From positions 1 to 36,233 of the forward strand of contig JAGRJR010000035.1 of NCBI GenBank assembly GCA_020442635.1: a stretch of 36,233 bases of DNA, in the 5' to 3' direction. The notes beneath the pieces are model-generated. The model searched no databases. It was not told the DNA's origin and saw only the letters and a list, made by a program, of their open reading frames with translations. The translations under genes were made by a program, and so were the position numbers. Source of the DNA: Lysobacterales bacterium (GTDB lineage Bacteria > Pseudomonadota > Gammaproteobacteria > Xanthomonadales > Marinicellaceae). Positions 14,076 through 22,150 of the stretch are shown one piece after another. Within the stretch, counting starts at the first letter, position 1. Each line of letters begins with the position of its first letter.

Positions 14076-15200
14076 TCAGAAACCACAACTACCATCAAAA
14101 TCTGCATAAAAAATTTCTTCACTGAAACCTTGTGGCGTGATATTTCTGTTTGGAATCTGTTGGTACCAACTGTCAATAGCTGGTGGAATCACTGGCGATT
14201 CAAAATCATTGCCATTCAGATAAAATTGATTCATCTGACTCATATCACCAAAACCCAAGGGCACCAAACCCGTGAAGCGGTTGTTGTTCAAATAAAATCC
14301 TTGTAACAATGTCAACTGCCCCCAAAATTCAGGAATGGGTCCAGATAAATTATTGTCATTCAATGTAATGAAATCAAAAGCAGTCAAAGCACCAAGCGAA
14401 AGAGGCAAATGCCCGGTAAGCTGATTGTGACTGAAATCTATTTGTTTAAGCGCTGCCATCTGCCCAATGCAGATAGGTATTTTTCCGCTCAGGCTGTTAT
14501 CGGCCAAGAATAAATGTTCGAGTTGGTCGAGGGAAATGATGCTGTCTGGAATTTGACCTGTTAAACCCACGTTCATGGCTGAAAAATATTCCAGGGCTGA
14601 TAATTGGTCAATGTCATTGGGAATTGGCTCGACAAACTGATTGTTGTCAATCCAAATATCTGTCAATTGAGTCAAACCAGAAACATGTTCAAGAACTGTG
14701 CCAATAAGTTGATTGTCTTGAATTTGTAATATTTGAAGGTTTGTCAAATTTGTAATTGACGCAGGGACATCACCGCTTAATTGGTTAAAACCCAATAACA
14801 AAAACTCAAGATCGTTCAATTCACCTAATTCCGTTGGAATTGGTCCATATAGTTGGTTATTGCTCAGATTAAGAGAAATCAATTGTGTCAAATCTTTGAT
14901 ATTAGTTGGGATGATTCCATTCAAATTATTGGATCCCAAACTGATAAACCAGACATTTTTAACAGTGGCTCCAATAGCGGTGATACCATACCAGCTGTCT
15001 ACATCTGCTGATCCCCAGTTACTGTTATCATTCCAATTATCACCATCTGTGATGTTATACAGATTAACCAGCATATTACATTCCAACACAGGCACATTCA
15101 TACCAGGTTGCAGGCACACCGAATTAAAATCAAGGTCAGCTTTTGCTATGAATATCAAACAACAAAGCAATGAACCAAAATGTAATTTAGACCAAGACAA
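14076..15200 (-). CDS. Secreted leucine-rich-repeat protein
   Basis: The 374-residue product has a signal peptide (hydrophobic LLCCLIFIAKA). A cap segment follows (ECNMLVNLYNITDGDNW, about 40-56), and then roughly ten leucine-rich repeats of about 24 residues from residue 80 to 340. These are of the plant-type form LxxLxxLxLxxNxLxGxIPxxLGxL, for example SLNLSNNQLYGPIPTELGEL. Such proteins form solenoids for protein binding on the cell surface or outside the cell. The C-terminus has EEIFYADFDGSCGF, a variant of the F-x3-F-[DE] tail with six extra residues. A stop lies four codons upstream, and the first usable start is TTG at 15200; no good Shine-Dalgarno is seen, so the start is uncertain. 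No ECF-like promoter of the type at 1412 was found. It is separated by 77 nt from the next - strand gene upstream. Confidence 0.85.
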   Translation of the reverse strand: MSWSKLHFGSLLCCLIFIAKADLDFNSVCLQPGMNVPVLECNMLVNLYNITDGDNWNDNSNWGSADVDSWYGITAIGATVKNVWFISLGSNNLNGIIPTNIKDLTQLISLNLSNNQLYGPIPTELGELNDLEFLLLGFNQLSGDVPASITNLTNLQILQIQDNQLIGTVLEHVSGLTQLTDIWIDNNQFVEPIPNDIDQLSALEYFSAMNVGLTGQIPDSIISLDQLEHLFLADNSLSGKIPICIGQMAALKQIDFSHNQLTGHLPLSLGALTAFDFITLNDNNLSGPIPEFWGQLTLLQGFYLNNNRFTGLVPLGFGDMSQMNQFYLNGNDFESPVIPPAIDSWYQQIPNRNITPQGFSEEIFYADFDGSCGF

Positions 15201-15277
15201 TTTATATTGCTAAATAATTAAAACTCAAACGATCATAAATCCTTAAGAACCATCAAACAAGATTTTCTGGAATATTT

Positions 15278-17143
15278 TTACCAGTCAAAGCGATCAATAA
15301 AAATCACATCACTGACCCCTAATACCTCATCAGCCCCCAAATCCCAGGCGCCATATAAATCTTGGAACCCCGTATCATCAACGGCTCGGGTATCGTTGTC
15401 GATATCATTGGTGAAATCCTGTGCCGTATGCAAGCTGTCATCACAATAATCTTCCACCGCAGAACGGTTTTTCAGGTGATAATCATAATTTCTGACCACA
15501 AAACCAGGATCGCTCGAATCCATACGTGTTCGTGTTGTATAGGCACTGTCCAAAGAAGCTGAATTATTGGTGTTCACACAATCAAAATTGTATTGACTGG
15601 TGATGCTGTAAAAATCTCCAATCTTAGGTGAAGTCGCATCATTCAAAATGCTGCTTAACACATCCATGAAAATATGTACACCATTAGTAACCATCACACT
15701 TTGGGTGTTGTGGTTATCTGCTATGGTATTATGCAGCATACGGATATTGGCCACAATCTGATCAATCCCAGCAGAATTATTATAGAAGTTAAATGTACTG
15801 GAATCACTGTGTCCACCCTCACCATCAAGACCATTGTGGTAAATCATGTTATGACTCAAAGTGGCTGTGGTATTGGCTTGGGTGCTATCCATTGACAACA
15901 CCGCACCAAAATCAGCTCGGTTGTTATAAACGTGAGTCTGTCGCATATTGAACACACTGCCACCTTCGATAAAGAACGCGCCGCCACCATTTTTGGCTTT
16001 ATTGTCATGAACCACACTACACTCAGTACTCCAACAAGGATCTAAAGCAGAAACAAAACCACCAAAGTTTTCAACTTTTAAACTGGTGTTATAACCCAGA
16101 TATACCGCACCACCATTATTCGCGCTGTTGTTACTGACTTGACCATTTTCAATGATGATGTACGAAGGGCCGAACATCTGCCCAACCGCGTAAACACCAC
16201 CACCGTTACCATTTAAGTCATTATCAGCATCGGCCACATTATCCTGTATATTCATCGGCGTCAGGTTGGAACCAAATGTTCCCGACTGGCCATAGTTATG
16301 TTCACCACCATATAAATGCAGGCTGGATGAGACCACCATGGCACCACCACCATTACGATTGGCCATATTCTGTCTCAAACCATTATAACTGTGCCAATCA
16401 CTGGGATACGGTTCCAAATTGGTTCCACCAAAGAACTCTGTATCACAGAAGCTAAGAAACAAACCACCACCATCAGCATTGGTTCCATTGGCCTGATTGG
16501 CAGAAACGCCAGAATTACCATCAATCAGACCTTTCCCATTGGAACAAAAAATACCACCACCAGCGTAACTGGCAAAATTACCCACAACCACAGAATCTCT
16601 AAGCTCAAAAGTAGTCGGATCATTCATGCCTCTGGGATTATCATATGCCACATAAATACCAGCACCCGAAACCGCAGAATTGCTGTGAACTTCCGAATAC
16701 AGAACCCGAACCGAAGAGTTAATGGCTTCAATACCACCACCGAGTACACCTTGACCACCTGTGATTTCAAAATAATACAAATCAACATTGGCACCGTTAA
16801 TCAACTTAAAAGTAGGACCGTTATGACCACCATCCACATAAGAATGATCATTATCTATGTAATGGCTGCCATTTTGTGCATCGCTACAACTGTCATAACC
16901 ACCCCACAGAACCAAAGATTTTCCATCAATCAGCACATTTTCATAATAAGCAGCTTGATCAAAATGAGAAGAAACGCGGATGTAATTCTGTCCAGCACCC
17001 AAACCATTCACCGCAGCCTGAATGGAATTAAAATCACAGCCGGATTCTGTTGCTGGGCCTACCACCACAAAGTTTGTGCCTGCTGAGGCTGTGCTGGTTA
17101 TCATGCTAACCAACCAAAATGATAATACGATTACATATTTCAT
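15278..17143 (-). CDS. Large secreted beta-helix protein, choice-of-anchor-Q-like, with C-terminal F-x3-F-D tail
   Basis: The 621-residue product has a signal peptide (MKYVIVLSFWLVSMITSTASA). Many short repeats with the strand-turn pattern of POMP/Pel-type parallel beta-helices follow, including GGGI, GGGAMVV, GNGGGVYAV, NNGGAVYLG and NGGGAFFIEGGS, each near Asn-rich turns. The segment near the end (NDIDNDTRAVDDTG, then WDLGADEV) matches the choice-of-anchor Q ending of such proteins. The last nine residues are VIFIDRFDW, the F-x3-F-D tail plus Trp. The start is supported by GGGAGAA about 5 nt upstream. Proteins of this kind are surface-exposed or secreted; enzymatic activity cannot be inferred. 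A 231-residue open frame on the opposite strand (16391-17086) is a shadow of its repetitive Asn/Gly/Thr codons. Confidence 0.85.
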   Translation of the reverse strand: MKYVIVLSFWLVSMITSTASAGTNFVVVGPATESGCDFNSIQAAVNGLGAGQNYIRVSSHFDQAAYYENVLIDGKSLVLWGGYDSCSDAQNGSHYIDNDHSYVDGGHNGPTFKLINGANVDLYYFEITGGQGVLGGGIEAINSSVRVLYSEVHSNSAVSGAGIYVAYDNPRGMNDPTTFELRDSVVVGNFASYAGGGIFCSNGKGLIDGNSGVSANQANGTNADGGGLFLSFCDTEFFGGTNLEPYPSDWHSYNGLRQNMANRNGGGAMVVSSSLHLYGGEHNYGQSGTFGSNLTPMNIQDNVADADNDLNGNGGGVYAVGQMFGPSYIIIENGQVSNNSANNGGAVYLGYNTSLKVENFGGFVSALDPCWSTECSVVHDNKAKNGGGAFFIEGGSVFNMRQTHVYNNRADFGAVLSMDSTQANTTATLSHNMIYHNGLDGEGGHSDSSTFNFYNNSAGIDQIVANIRMLHNTIADNHNTQSVMVTNGVHIFMDVLSSILNDATSPKIGDFYSITSQYNFDCVNTNNSASLDSAYTTRTRMDSSDPGFVVRNYDYHLKNRSAVEDYCDDSLHTAQDFTNDIDNDTRAVDDTGFQDLYGAWDLGADEVLGVSDVIFIDRFDW

Positions 17144-17189
17144 AGCATTCTCCCGAAAAGTTAAACTTGCTTAACAGGAGAAACGACAA

Positions 17190-17205
17190 CCGCAACCAAC
17201 TGCGG
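17190..17205 (-). terminator. Possible terminator after ghrA-like gene
   Basis: On the minus strand a 5-bp GC stem (CCGCA / TGCGG) with a 6-nt loop lies about 78 nt after the dehydrogenase stop and is followed by TTGTCGTTT. The stem is short and the T-run imperfect, so this is a weak call. It also lies 47 nt upstream of the beta-helix gene start. Confidence 0.3.
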
Positions 17206-17282
17206 ACAAGACTTCTGTTTAAATTGAATGAAAAATTAAAGTACTGCCTGTGATATAGACTGCTGATGGTTCGACACCAACA

Positions 17283-18155
17283 TCAAAGATTTTGATAATA
17301 AGTCACAATCTGCTCAGCCGTTTGTTCGACATCAGAACGGGATGAACTGTGTGGTGTCAGAGTCACTTTTTGATGAGACCAAAAAGGATGCCCAGTGGAT
17401 AACGGTTCTTGTTTAAAGACATCTAAAACTGCATGTTGAATAACACCCGCATCCAATGCCGCCAACAAATCCTGTTCTACCACGTGCCCGCCACGACCCA
17501 CATTAATTAAAGTACAATTTGGCTTACACCAGGACAAAGTTTGTCGATTAATTATGTTCTTAGTTTCACGATTCATGGGCAACAGCACCACCAGATAATC
17601 ACTGTAGGCGCACAACAGTTGTAAACCTGCCTCACCATGATAACAAGGATGCACAGCGTGTACCTGTGATTGTGTCCAGGCCAAAGTTTTTAAACCCAGA
17701 CAGCGACATTGATCAGCAACAAAACCACCCAAAATCCCCAGCCCCAAAAAACCAACTGTCGGCATTTCACTGTTTTCAAGTATCTGCCATGTGTGCATAT
17801 TTTGTTGTTGTTGATAATCTGAATAGTGACGATGTCTTAACAAAATATGCTGTAACACGTACTGCGCCATATTTTGTTTCAACACATCAGTGACAATACG
17901 GGCTGTTTTGATGTTACCTGCAATGGCCTGATCGGCTTCAATATGATCCATACCAGCACCCATTGAAACCACCATCTGTAACTGGGGAAAAGTGGCCGTA
18001 ATACCTGGTGGATGATTCCACAAAACAGCTAACTTGATTGACTCAGGATTGGCGATATTGGGCCATTGTTGAATATGAACTTCTGGCAATGCCAAACTTA
18101 AGCGATGACACAGTTCATCGGTATTGCGGTCAGTGATGATGACCGCAATACTCAT
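17283..18155 (-). CDS. ghrA: GhrA-like D-2-hydroxyacid dehydrogenase (glyoxylate/hydroxypyruvate reductase)
   Basis: The 290-residue protein has the D-isomer-specific 2-hydroxyacid dehydrogenase fold: an N-terminal catalytic half with MVVSMGAGMDHI (61-72), then the NAD(P)-binding Rossmann motif GLGILG (138-143). It also has the signature NVGRGGHVVEQDLLAALDAG with Arg221, then Glu250 (KQEPL) and His269 (LTPHSS). Arg, Glu and His form the usual catalytic set. The order and length suit GhrA, which reduces glyoxylate and hydroxypyruvate in the cytoplasm, although substrate specificity is not proven by sequence. Its ATG overlaps the end of rppH by 4 nt (ATGA), so the two are co-translated. No special regulation is visible. 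Confidence 0.85.
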   Translation of the reverse strand: MSIAVIITDRNTDELCHRLSLALPEVHIQQWPNIANPESIKLAVLWNHPPGITATFPQLQMVVSMGAGMDHIEADQAIAGNIKTARIVTDVLKQNMAQYVLQHILLRHRHYSDYQQQQNMHTWQILENSEMPTVGFLGLGILGGFVADQCRCLGLKTLAWTQSQVHAVHPCYHGEAGLQLLCAYSDYLVVLLPMNRETKNIINRQTLSWCKPNCTLINVGRGGHVVEQDLLAALDAGVIQHAVLDVFKQEPLSTGHPFWSHQKVTLTPHSSSRSDVEQTAEQIVTYYQNL

Positions 18156-18628
18156 ATTTGCTTGGTTAAAAACTCAAGGTGCTTCAGGGCACGCTTATAG
18201 ACATTTTTTTTGAAATGAATGACATTCTCGGCCGGGTACCAAAAATTCACCCAACGATAATCTTCAAACTCAGGACTGGCCGTCTTGTTGAAATCTACTT
18301 TGGATTCATCTTCTAATAATTTGAGCAGGAAATACACCTGCTTTTGCCCAACAAACGAAGGATCAGAGTCTCGCTTATGATATTTTTTGGGTAACTGGTA
18401 CTTTAACCAGCCCGGCGTTGAACCCAACACATCTACATGATGAGGTTTCAACCCCACTTCTTCGTACAATTCCCTGAACATGGCCTCCTCAGCGGTTTCA
18501 TTATTATTTATTCCGCCTTGAGGAAATTGCCAACCGTTCCCTTTAGTACGCTTGGCCCAAAAAACCTGACCTTCATCATCGAGCAAGATGATGCCCACAT
18601 TCGGGCGAAAACCATCTCGATCAACCAT
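18152..18628 (-). CDS. rppH: RNA pyrophosphohydrolase RppH
   Basis: This Nudix hydrolase removes pyrophosphate from the 5' end of triphosphorylated RNA and so starts mRNA decay by RNase E. The 158-residue product begins MVDRDGFRPNVGIIL, as in RppH of other proteobacteria. It has a complete Nudix box: GGINNNE (38-44), seven residues, then RELYEEVG (52-59). The typical PKKYHKRD, GQKQVYFLL, SPEFEDYRWVNFWYP and FKKNVYKRAL segments follow. No residues are missing. It overlaps the downstream dehydrogenase gene by 4 nt. About 470 nt without an obvious gene on this strand precede it, which probably contains the promoter. Confidence 0.96.
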   Translation of the reverse strand: MVDRDGFRPNVGIILLDDEGQVFWAKRTKGNGWQFPQGGINNNETAEEAMFRELYEEVGLKPHHVDVLGSTPGWLKYQLPKKYHKRDSDPSFVGQKQVYFLLKLLEDESKVDFNKTASPEFEDYRWVNFWYPAENVIHFKKNVYKRALKHLEFLTKQI

Positions 18629-18777
18629 GATGATATAAAATCTTTAAACTGACCCTATTGTTTCAAAAAAATGAAATTTGAGCAAGATTTTTCAAATCCC
18701 AAACAGTAAAACAACCACTCTAAACTGTATTTAGTCAAAAAGTCAGAAAAAGTCCACTACCCTTATACCTGAATTTT

Positions 18778-18799
18778 GGGTAGTTGACTTCAGTCAACC
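18778..18799 (-). repeat. REP-like palindrome, unit 0 (variant stem)
   Basis: GGGTA is followed by GTTGAC-TTCA-GTCAAC (stem arms 18783-18788 and 18793-18798) and C. It is the same sequence as the unit at 21102-21123. Relative to the units at 21061 and 21172 it is inverted and has compensatory stem changes. Strand is set relative to the unit at 21061. Confidence 0.75.
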
Positions 18800-18899
18800 T
18801 GACAGTGAAGCAACCAACACCCCAACTAATAAATTTACAAAAAGACCTCCAACAACATATAATGGGAAACAACCATTCGGCAGACATTCAACGCAACCA

Positions 18900-19067
18900 A
18901 TGAAGTCAAAAAAAACAAAACAAACCGAGCTGCCCTTCAAACCCACCGAATACCAACTGGACTTACTGATTGGTAAATCTGATAACCCCGAAAAACAACT
19001 ACAGTTTCTCCCCTCAAAAAGCCATCAAGTTCTAACAAAAAAAACTCGCGAAAATTCTGATAGCTGA
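18900..19067 (+). CDS. Possible small protein, 55 residues
   Basis: ATG at 18900 opens a 55-codon frame ending in TGA (19065-19067). The product is highly charged and Lys/Gln-rich, begins MKSKKTKQTELPFKPTEYQL and has no membrane segment. Codon choices resemble the neighbouring genes. Against it: no Shine-Dalgarno is evident and its length allows a chance ORF. It lies in the gap between rppH and the Na/Pi cotransporter and runs convergent with the latter, ending 30 nt before that gene's stop. I do not recognise a family. Confidence 0.35.
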   Translation: MKSKKTKQTELPFKPTEYQLDLLIGKSDNPEKQLQFLPSKSHQVLTKKTRENSDS

Positions 19068-19096
19068 CTAGAGAATCAAAGATTCATTCAAATGAG

Positions 19097-20896
19097 TTAA
19101 TCATGTAAAATTTCATGAAGTTCGGTTTGGTCCTGGGTTTGTTCGGTGCCTTGTGCGGTTTGGGTTTTTTCGGGGATGAATAGTTTTTTGGCGACATCGA
19201 CCAATAGGTTGCAGGCGCGGTGGGTGTATTCAGTGTCAGTGATCAGTGAAGTGCTGTTTTGAGCTGTGATCAATTGTTTTCTGATGCTGGATTCAACTTC
19301 TTTTATGATGTTTTTGATTTTTCTCTCATTGGCTTTTTTCAGTGCTTTCAGGATTGCACTGGTTTCTTCAGATGATTCTATCAGGCGTGTTTTTTCAATT
19401 TTTCTCACGGTTTCCACGATTAACCAGCGCAACTGGTTGTAGAGGTATTGGACCTCGATATGACTGCCTTTGATTTGTTTATTCAGATTCTTTTGCAAGT
19501 GCTTAACGGCCTTGATGGCCAGCGCCAGTTCACGCACGGCTCTGGAATGTATTTGCAAAGATTTGGCGTGTTTACCAGATATTTTTTCTCTGGCGATAAC
19601 CACGAATTCAACGATGGATGAAAATACTTGTTTAATTCTGCTGGCATAGGCTTCGTTGATGTCTTTGTTTTCCAGGGGTTTATTGTATTGGCTGATGTTG
19701 GCTTTGGTCACTTTTTCCAACAGTTCAGGTTTCTTAAAACCTAGTCCATTGGCGATAACTTTTAATGACAGATCATACAGTCTGATGGACTCCTGATGTA
19801 CAGCCATAACTGTGGCTTGTTCTGACTCCAGTACCGCCTGGTTTAAAAACTTGGGTAATTTGATGCCTATTTGTTTTTCTGGCAGCACCCAATACAAAAA
19901 CCGAATCATCAACTTAATAAAAGGTGTTACCAGGATAATTCCCAATAAATTGAACATGGTATGAAAAATAGCCAAACGCAAGGTATAGTTATCCGCAGAT
20001 AACTGCAAAAAATCGCCCAACCATTCTACTGACAACAACAATAATTTCATCGAAAAAATGGCTACCAATGCGGTAATCAGATTAAAAATCAAATGTGCCA
20101 CAGCCAATCTTTTACCATCAATATTGGCACTGATGCTGCCTATTATGGCAGTTACCGTTGTTCCAACATTGGCACCGATTGACAATGCCAGGGCGTTTTC
20201 ATAACTGATCTGACCAGATGCCAATGCAGTAATAATCAGCACCAAAGTGGCATGACTGGATTGCATCACTACAGTTGCCACAATTCCCAGCAAGGTGTAC
20301 ATTAACAAACCCTTGATGCCCGTCATGGCATAAGTGGCCAGATTGATGGAGTCTTTCATCACTTCAAAGCCATCTTTCATGTGCTGTATGCCCATGAATA
20401 GAAAACCAACACCTGCAACAACCCATCCAACGGCTTTGAATTTATTATTATTCTGTAAAATTAACACCACTCCAAATGCTAGCATCGGCATGGCATACAC
20501 CGACAGTTTCACCTTTAAGCCAAAGCCAGCCAGTAACCAAGCGCCAGTGGTGGTACCTAAATTCGCACCAAAAATAATTCCAATGCCTGCTGCCAGGCTA
20601 ATCAGTCCCGCTGACAAAAAAGATATGGTCAGAATGGATACCAGAGAACTCGACTGCATAAGCGTGGTGGTAATGATTCCGAAGTTTAATGATTTCCATA
20701 GTTTATTGGTGAATGAGCGCAAAAACCTCTCCAAAAAACCACCAGATAGTTTCTGAAAGCCATCTTCGATGGCCAGCATTCCGAAAAGAAAAATGGCAAT
20801 TCCGGCAGCAATCTGCTCAATGTTATCGCTTCGCCAAAAGGCATAACCCATCAGGATCAAGATAAGCGGCAACACCATTTTTTTGATCAGTCTCAT
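19097..20896 (-). CDS. Na+/phosphate cotransporter family protein with PhoU-like C-terminus
   Basis: The 599-residue inner-membrane protein has about eight to nine hydrophobic segments in residues 1-340. It shows the duplicated signature of Na/Pi cotransporters: QSSS (81-84) with GANLGTT (110-116), and QSSH (212-215) with GANVGTT (241-247). Residues of about 345-560 form a charged helical domain resembling PhoU. This suits the NptA/YjbB family, which moves phosphate with sodium; in E. coli YjbB exports phosphate, so direction is not assured. No pst or pho genes are nearby. The gene stands alone, with REP-like palindromes in both flanking spacers. The start ATG at 20896 has no clear Shine-Dalgarno. 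Confidence 0.92.
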   Translation of the reverse strand: MRLIKKMVLPLILILMGYAFWRSDNIEQIAAGIAIFLFGMLAIEDGFQKLSGGFLERFLRSFTNKLWKSLNFGIITTTLMQSSSLVSILTISFLSAGLISLAAGIGIIFGANLGTTTGAWLLAGFGLKVKLSVYAMPMLAFGVVLILQNNNKFKAVGWVVAGVGFLFMGIQHMKDGFEVMKDSINLATYAMTGIKGLLMYTLLGIVATVVMQSSHATLVLIITALASGQISYENALALSIGANVGTTVTAIIGSISANIDGKRLAVAHLIFNLITALVAIFSMKLLLLSVEWLGDFLQLSADNYTLRLAIFHTMFNLLGIILVTPFIKLMIRFLYWVLPEKQIGIKLPKFLNQAVLESEQATVMAVHQESIRLYDLSLKVIANGLGFKKPELLEKVTKANISQYNKPLENKDINEAYASRIKQVFSSIVEFVVIAREKISGKHAKSLQIHSRAVRELALAIKAVKHLQKNLNKQIKGSHIEVQYLYNQLRWLIVETVRKIEKTRLIESSEETSAILKALKKANERKIKNIIKEVESSIRKQLITAQNSTSLITDTEYTHRACNLLVDVAKKLFIPEKTQTAQGTEQTQDQTELHEILHD

Positions 20897-21060
20897 TTGT
20901 TTGAAGCTTAGTATTTGATATTACGTTTTAAGCCTTGATGATAACCTGAAAAAATGCTTTTACCAGCACTTTCATGAAGAATTGGTTACAATTTGATGAC
21001 AAAAATTCCGCCATAAGGATAGATGGATACATTCAAAATTCCACTTATTTTAAACATCTC

Positions 21061-21089
21061 CCTGGTCGGCTGAAGCCGACTACCCTTTG
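21061..21089 (+). repeat. REP-like palindrome, unit 1
   Basis: CCTG is followed by GTCGGC-TGAA-GCCGAC (arms 21065-21070 and 21075-21080), then TACCCTTTG. It is identical over 29 nt to the unit at 21172-21200. It lies after the stop of the pfkB-type gene in transcription order. Confidence 0.85.
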
Positions 21090-21101
21090 GTCTCAACTTT
21101 T

Positions 21102-21123
21102 GGGTAGTTGACTTCAGTCAACC
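21102..21123 (-). repeat. REP-like palindrome, unit 2, inverted with compensatory stem changes
   Basis: GGGTA is followed by GTTGAC-TTCA-GTCAAC (arms 21107-21112 and 21117-21122) and C. Read on the minus strand it aligns with units 1 and 3, but the third and fourth stem bases change on both arms, keeping pairing intact. Confidence 0.8.
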
Positions 21124-21171
21124 GATGCCGCTGGATAGAATCAAAGATCTTTCCAGTTAGTTAAGTATTTT

Positions 21172-21200
21172 CCTGGTCGGCTGAAGCCGACTACCCTTTG
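21172..21200 (+). repeat. REP-like palindrome, unit 3
   Basis: This is an exact 29-nt copy of the unit at 21061-21089, with stem arms GTCGGC and GCCGAC around TGAA. It lies 18 nt from the stop of the pfkB-type kinase gene and may also act as its 3' hairpin. Confidence 0.85.
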
Positions 21201-21217
21201 ATATTAATAGGTTTCAG

Positions 21218-22150
21218 TTAAAAGGCGTAGCCGAACTCTTCGAGGAATTTTGCACGAAAATCTTTTTTGGAAATGTAATGGTTTTGGGTGCCTGCGGTGG
21301 CTATTTTGATGCTGCCGAGCAAACTGGCAATGCGACCCGTAGTTTGATAATCCAAGCCGTTAGTCAGCCCATATAATAACCCCGCACGATAAGCATCGCC
21401 ACAACCGGTAGGATCAACAATTTTTTCGGCGGTCACAACCGGAATGTGATACATGGTGCCATCGGCGTATATTTCTGAACCTTTTTCACCACGGGTGACT
21501 ATCAGCGCATCAAGATGTTCGGCTATTTCTCTGGCATCCATTCCAGTGCGGTTATGCACCAATTCATACTCGTAGTCATTAACTGCCATCCAGGTGGCTT
21601 GTTCAATGAACTGTTTCAGATCATCACCATTAAACAATGGCATGGCCTGACCTGGGTCAAAAATAAATGGAATGCCGGCCTCTGCAAATTCTTCTGCATG
21701 TTGAATCATGCCGTCACGACCATCTGGGCCAACAATGCCAATTTCTATGTTGCCATAATCTCTGACATGATTCTCGTGGGAAAAATTCATGGCACCCGGA
21801 TGAAATGCGGTGATTTGATTGTTCTTCATGTCTGTGGTGATATACGCTTGTGGGGTGAAATGGCCATCTTTGACTTTAACTGCTTCTAATGATATACCCA
21901 GACTTTTCAAACGTTGGTGATAGACATCAAAGTCACTACCAACCACGCCCATTGGAACCGGTTCGCCACCAATCATTTTGAGGTTGTAAGCAATGTTACC
22001 AGCCACCCCTCCAAAAACACGACTCAGGGTGGGCACCATAAATGAAATGTTTAATTTGTGAATTTGCTCCGGCAAAATGTGATTGGCAAATTCATCTTCA
22101 AATACCATGATGTTGTCAAAGGCCAGCGACCCACAGATTAATGCTCTCAT
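21218..22150 (-). CDS. PfkB-family carbohydrate/nucleoside kinase
   Basis: The 310-residue cytoplasmic kinase has the ribokinase/PfkB fold: an N-terminal strand ALICGSLAFDNI, the substrate-region GGVAGNIAYNLKMIGG (47-62), VGSDFD, and the C-terminal signature VDPTGCGDAYRAGLLYG (245-261). The catalytic base is Asp252 and the GCGD forms the anion hole. The sequence style resembles adenosine/nucleoside kinases of proteobacteria more than ribokinase or fructokinase, but specificity is not certain. Its ATG overlaps the gatB stop by 4 nt, so it is translationally coupled to the gatCAB genes. A REP-like cluster lies just after its stop. Confidence 0.88.
   Translation of the reverse strand: MRALICGSLAFDNIMVFEDEFANHILPEQIHKLNISFMVPTLSRVFGGVAGNIAYNLKMIGGEPVPMGVVGSDFDVYHQRLKSLGISLEAVKVKDGHFTPQAYITTDMKNNQITAFHPGAMNFSHENHVRDYGNIEIGIVGPDGRDGMIQHAEEFAEAGIPFIFDPGQAMPLFNGDDLKQFIEQATWMAVNDYEYELVHNRTGMDAREIAEHLDALIVTRGEKGSEIYADGTMYHIPVVTAEKIVDPTGCGDAYRAGLLYGLTNGLDYQTTGRIASLLGSIKIATAGTQNHYISKKDFRAKFLEEFGYAF

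Larger units (their letters stand above)
18629..19096. other. Intergenic region with one REP-like palindrome and a possible small ORF
   Basis: The AT-rich region separates the rppH operon start (divergent side) from the 3' end of the Na/Pi cotransporter gene. It holds the palindromic repeat at 18778-18799 and a 55-codon ORF at 18900-19067. A truncated ACTACCC stretch before the palindrome (about 18757-18763) may be a decayed second unit. A GACAGT at 18801-18806 lacks the CGT partner at 16 nt and is not counted as a promoter. Confidence 0.6.
20897..21217. other. Intergenic region with a cluster of three REP-like units
   Basis: Between the Na/Pi gene start and the pfkB-type gene stop, both on -, this spacer has no gene I can support. 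Its half next to the pfkB-type gene holds three palindromic units in alternating orientation (21061-21089, 21102-21123, 21172-21200), like a BIME. The half next to the Na/Pi gene start is AT-rich and presumably carries that gene's promoter, which I could not define. Confidence 0.65.

Noticed and set aside
16391..17086. 231-codon open frame on + opposite the large beta-helix gene
   Set aside because: It has a composition dominated by Thr, Ile and Asn from antisense reading of Gly/Asn repeat codons, no signal peptide or family motif, and the - strand frame has a clear signal peptide and tail.
15201..17282. ECF-like promoter upstream of the LRR and large beta-helix genes
   Set aside because: CGTTT occurs in both upstream regions, but nothing like GACAGT lies 16 nt before it, so these genes are not included in the proposed regulon.
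18801..18806. GACAGT in the intergenic region, possible fourth ECF-like promoter
   Set aside because: The position 16 nt downstream reads CAA, not CGT, and no gene with a suitable start follows closely.
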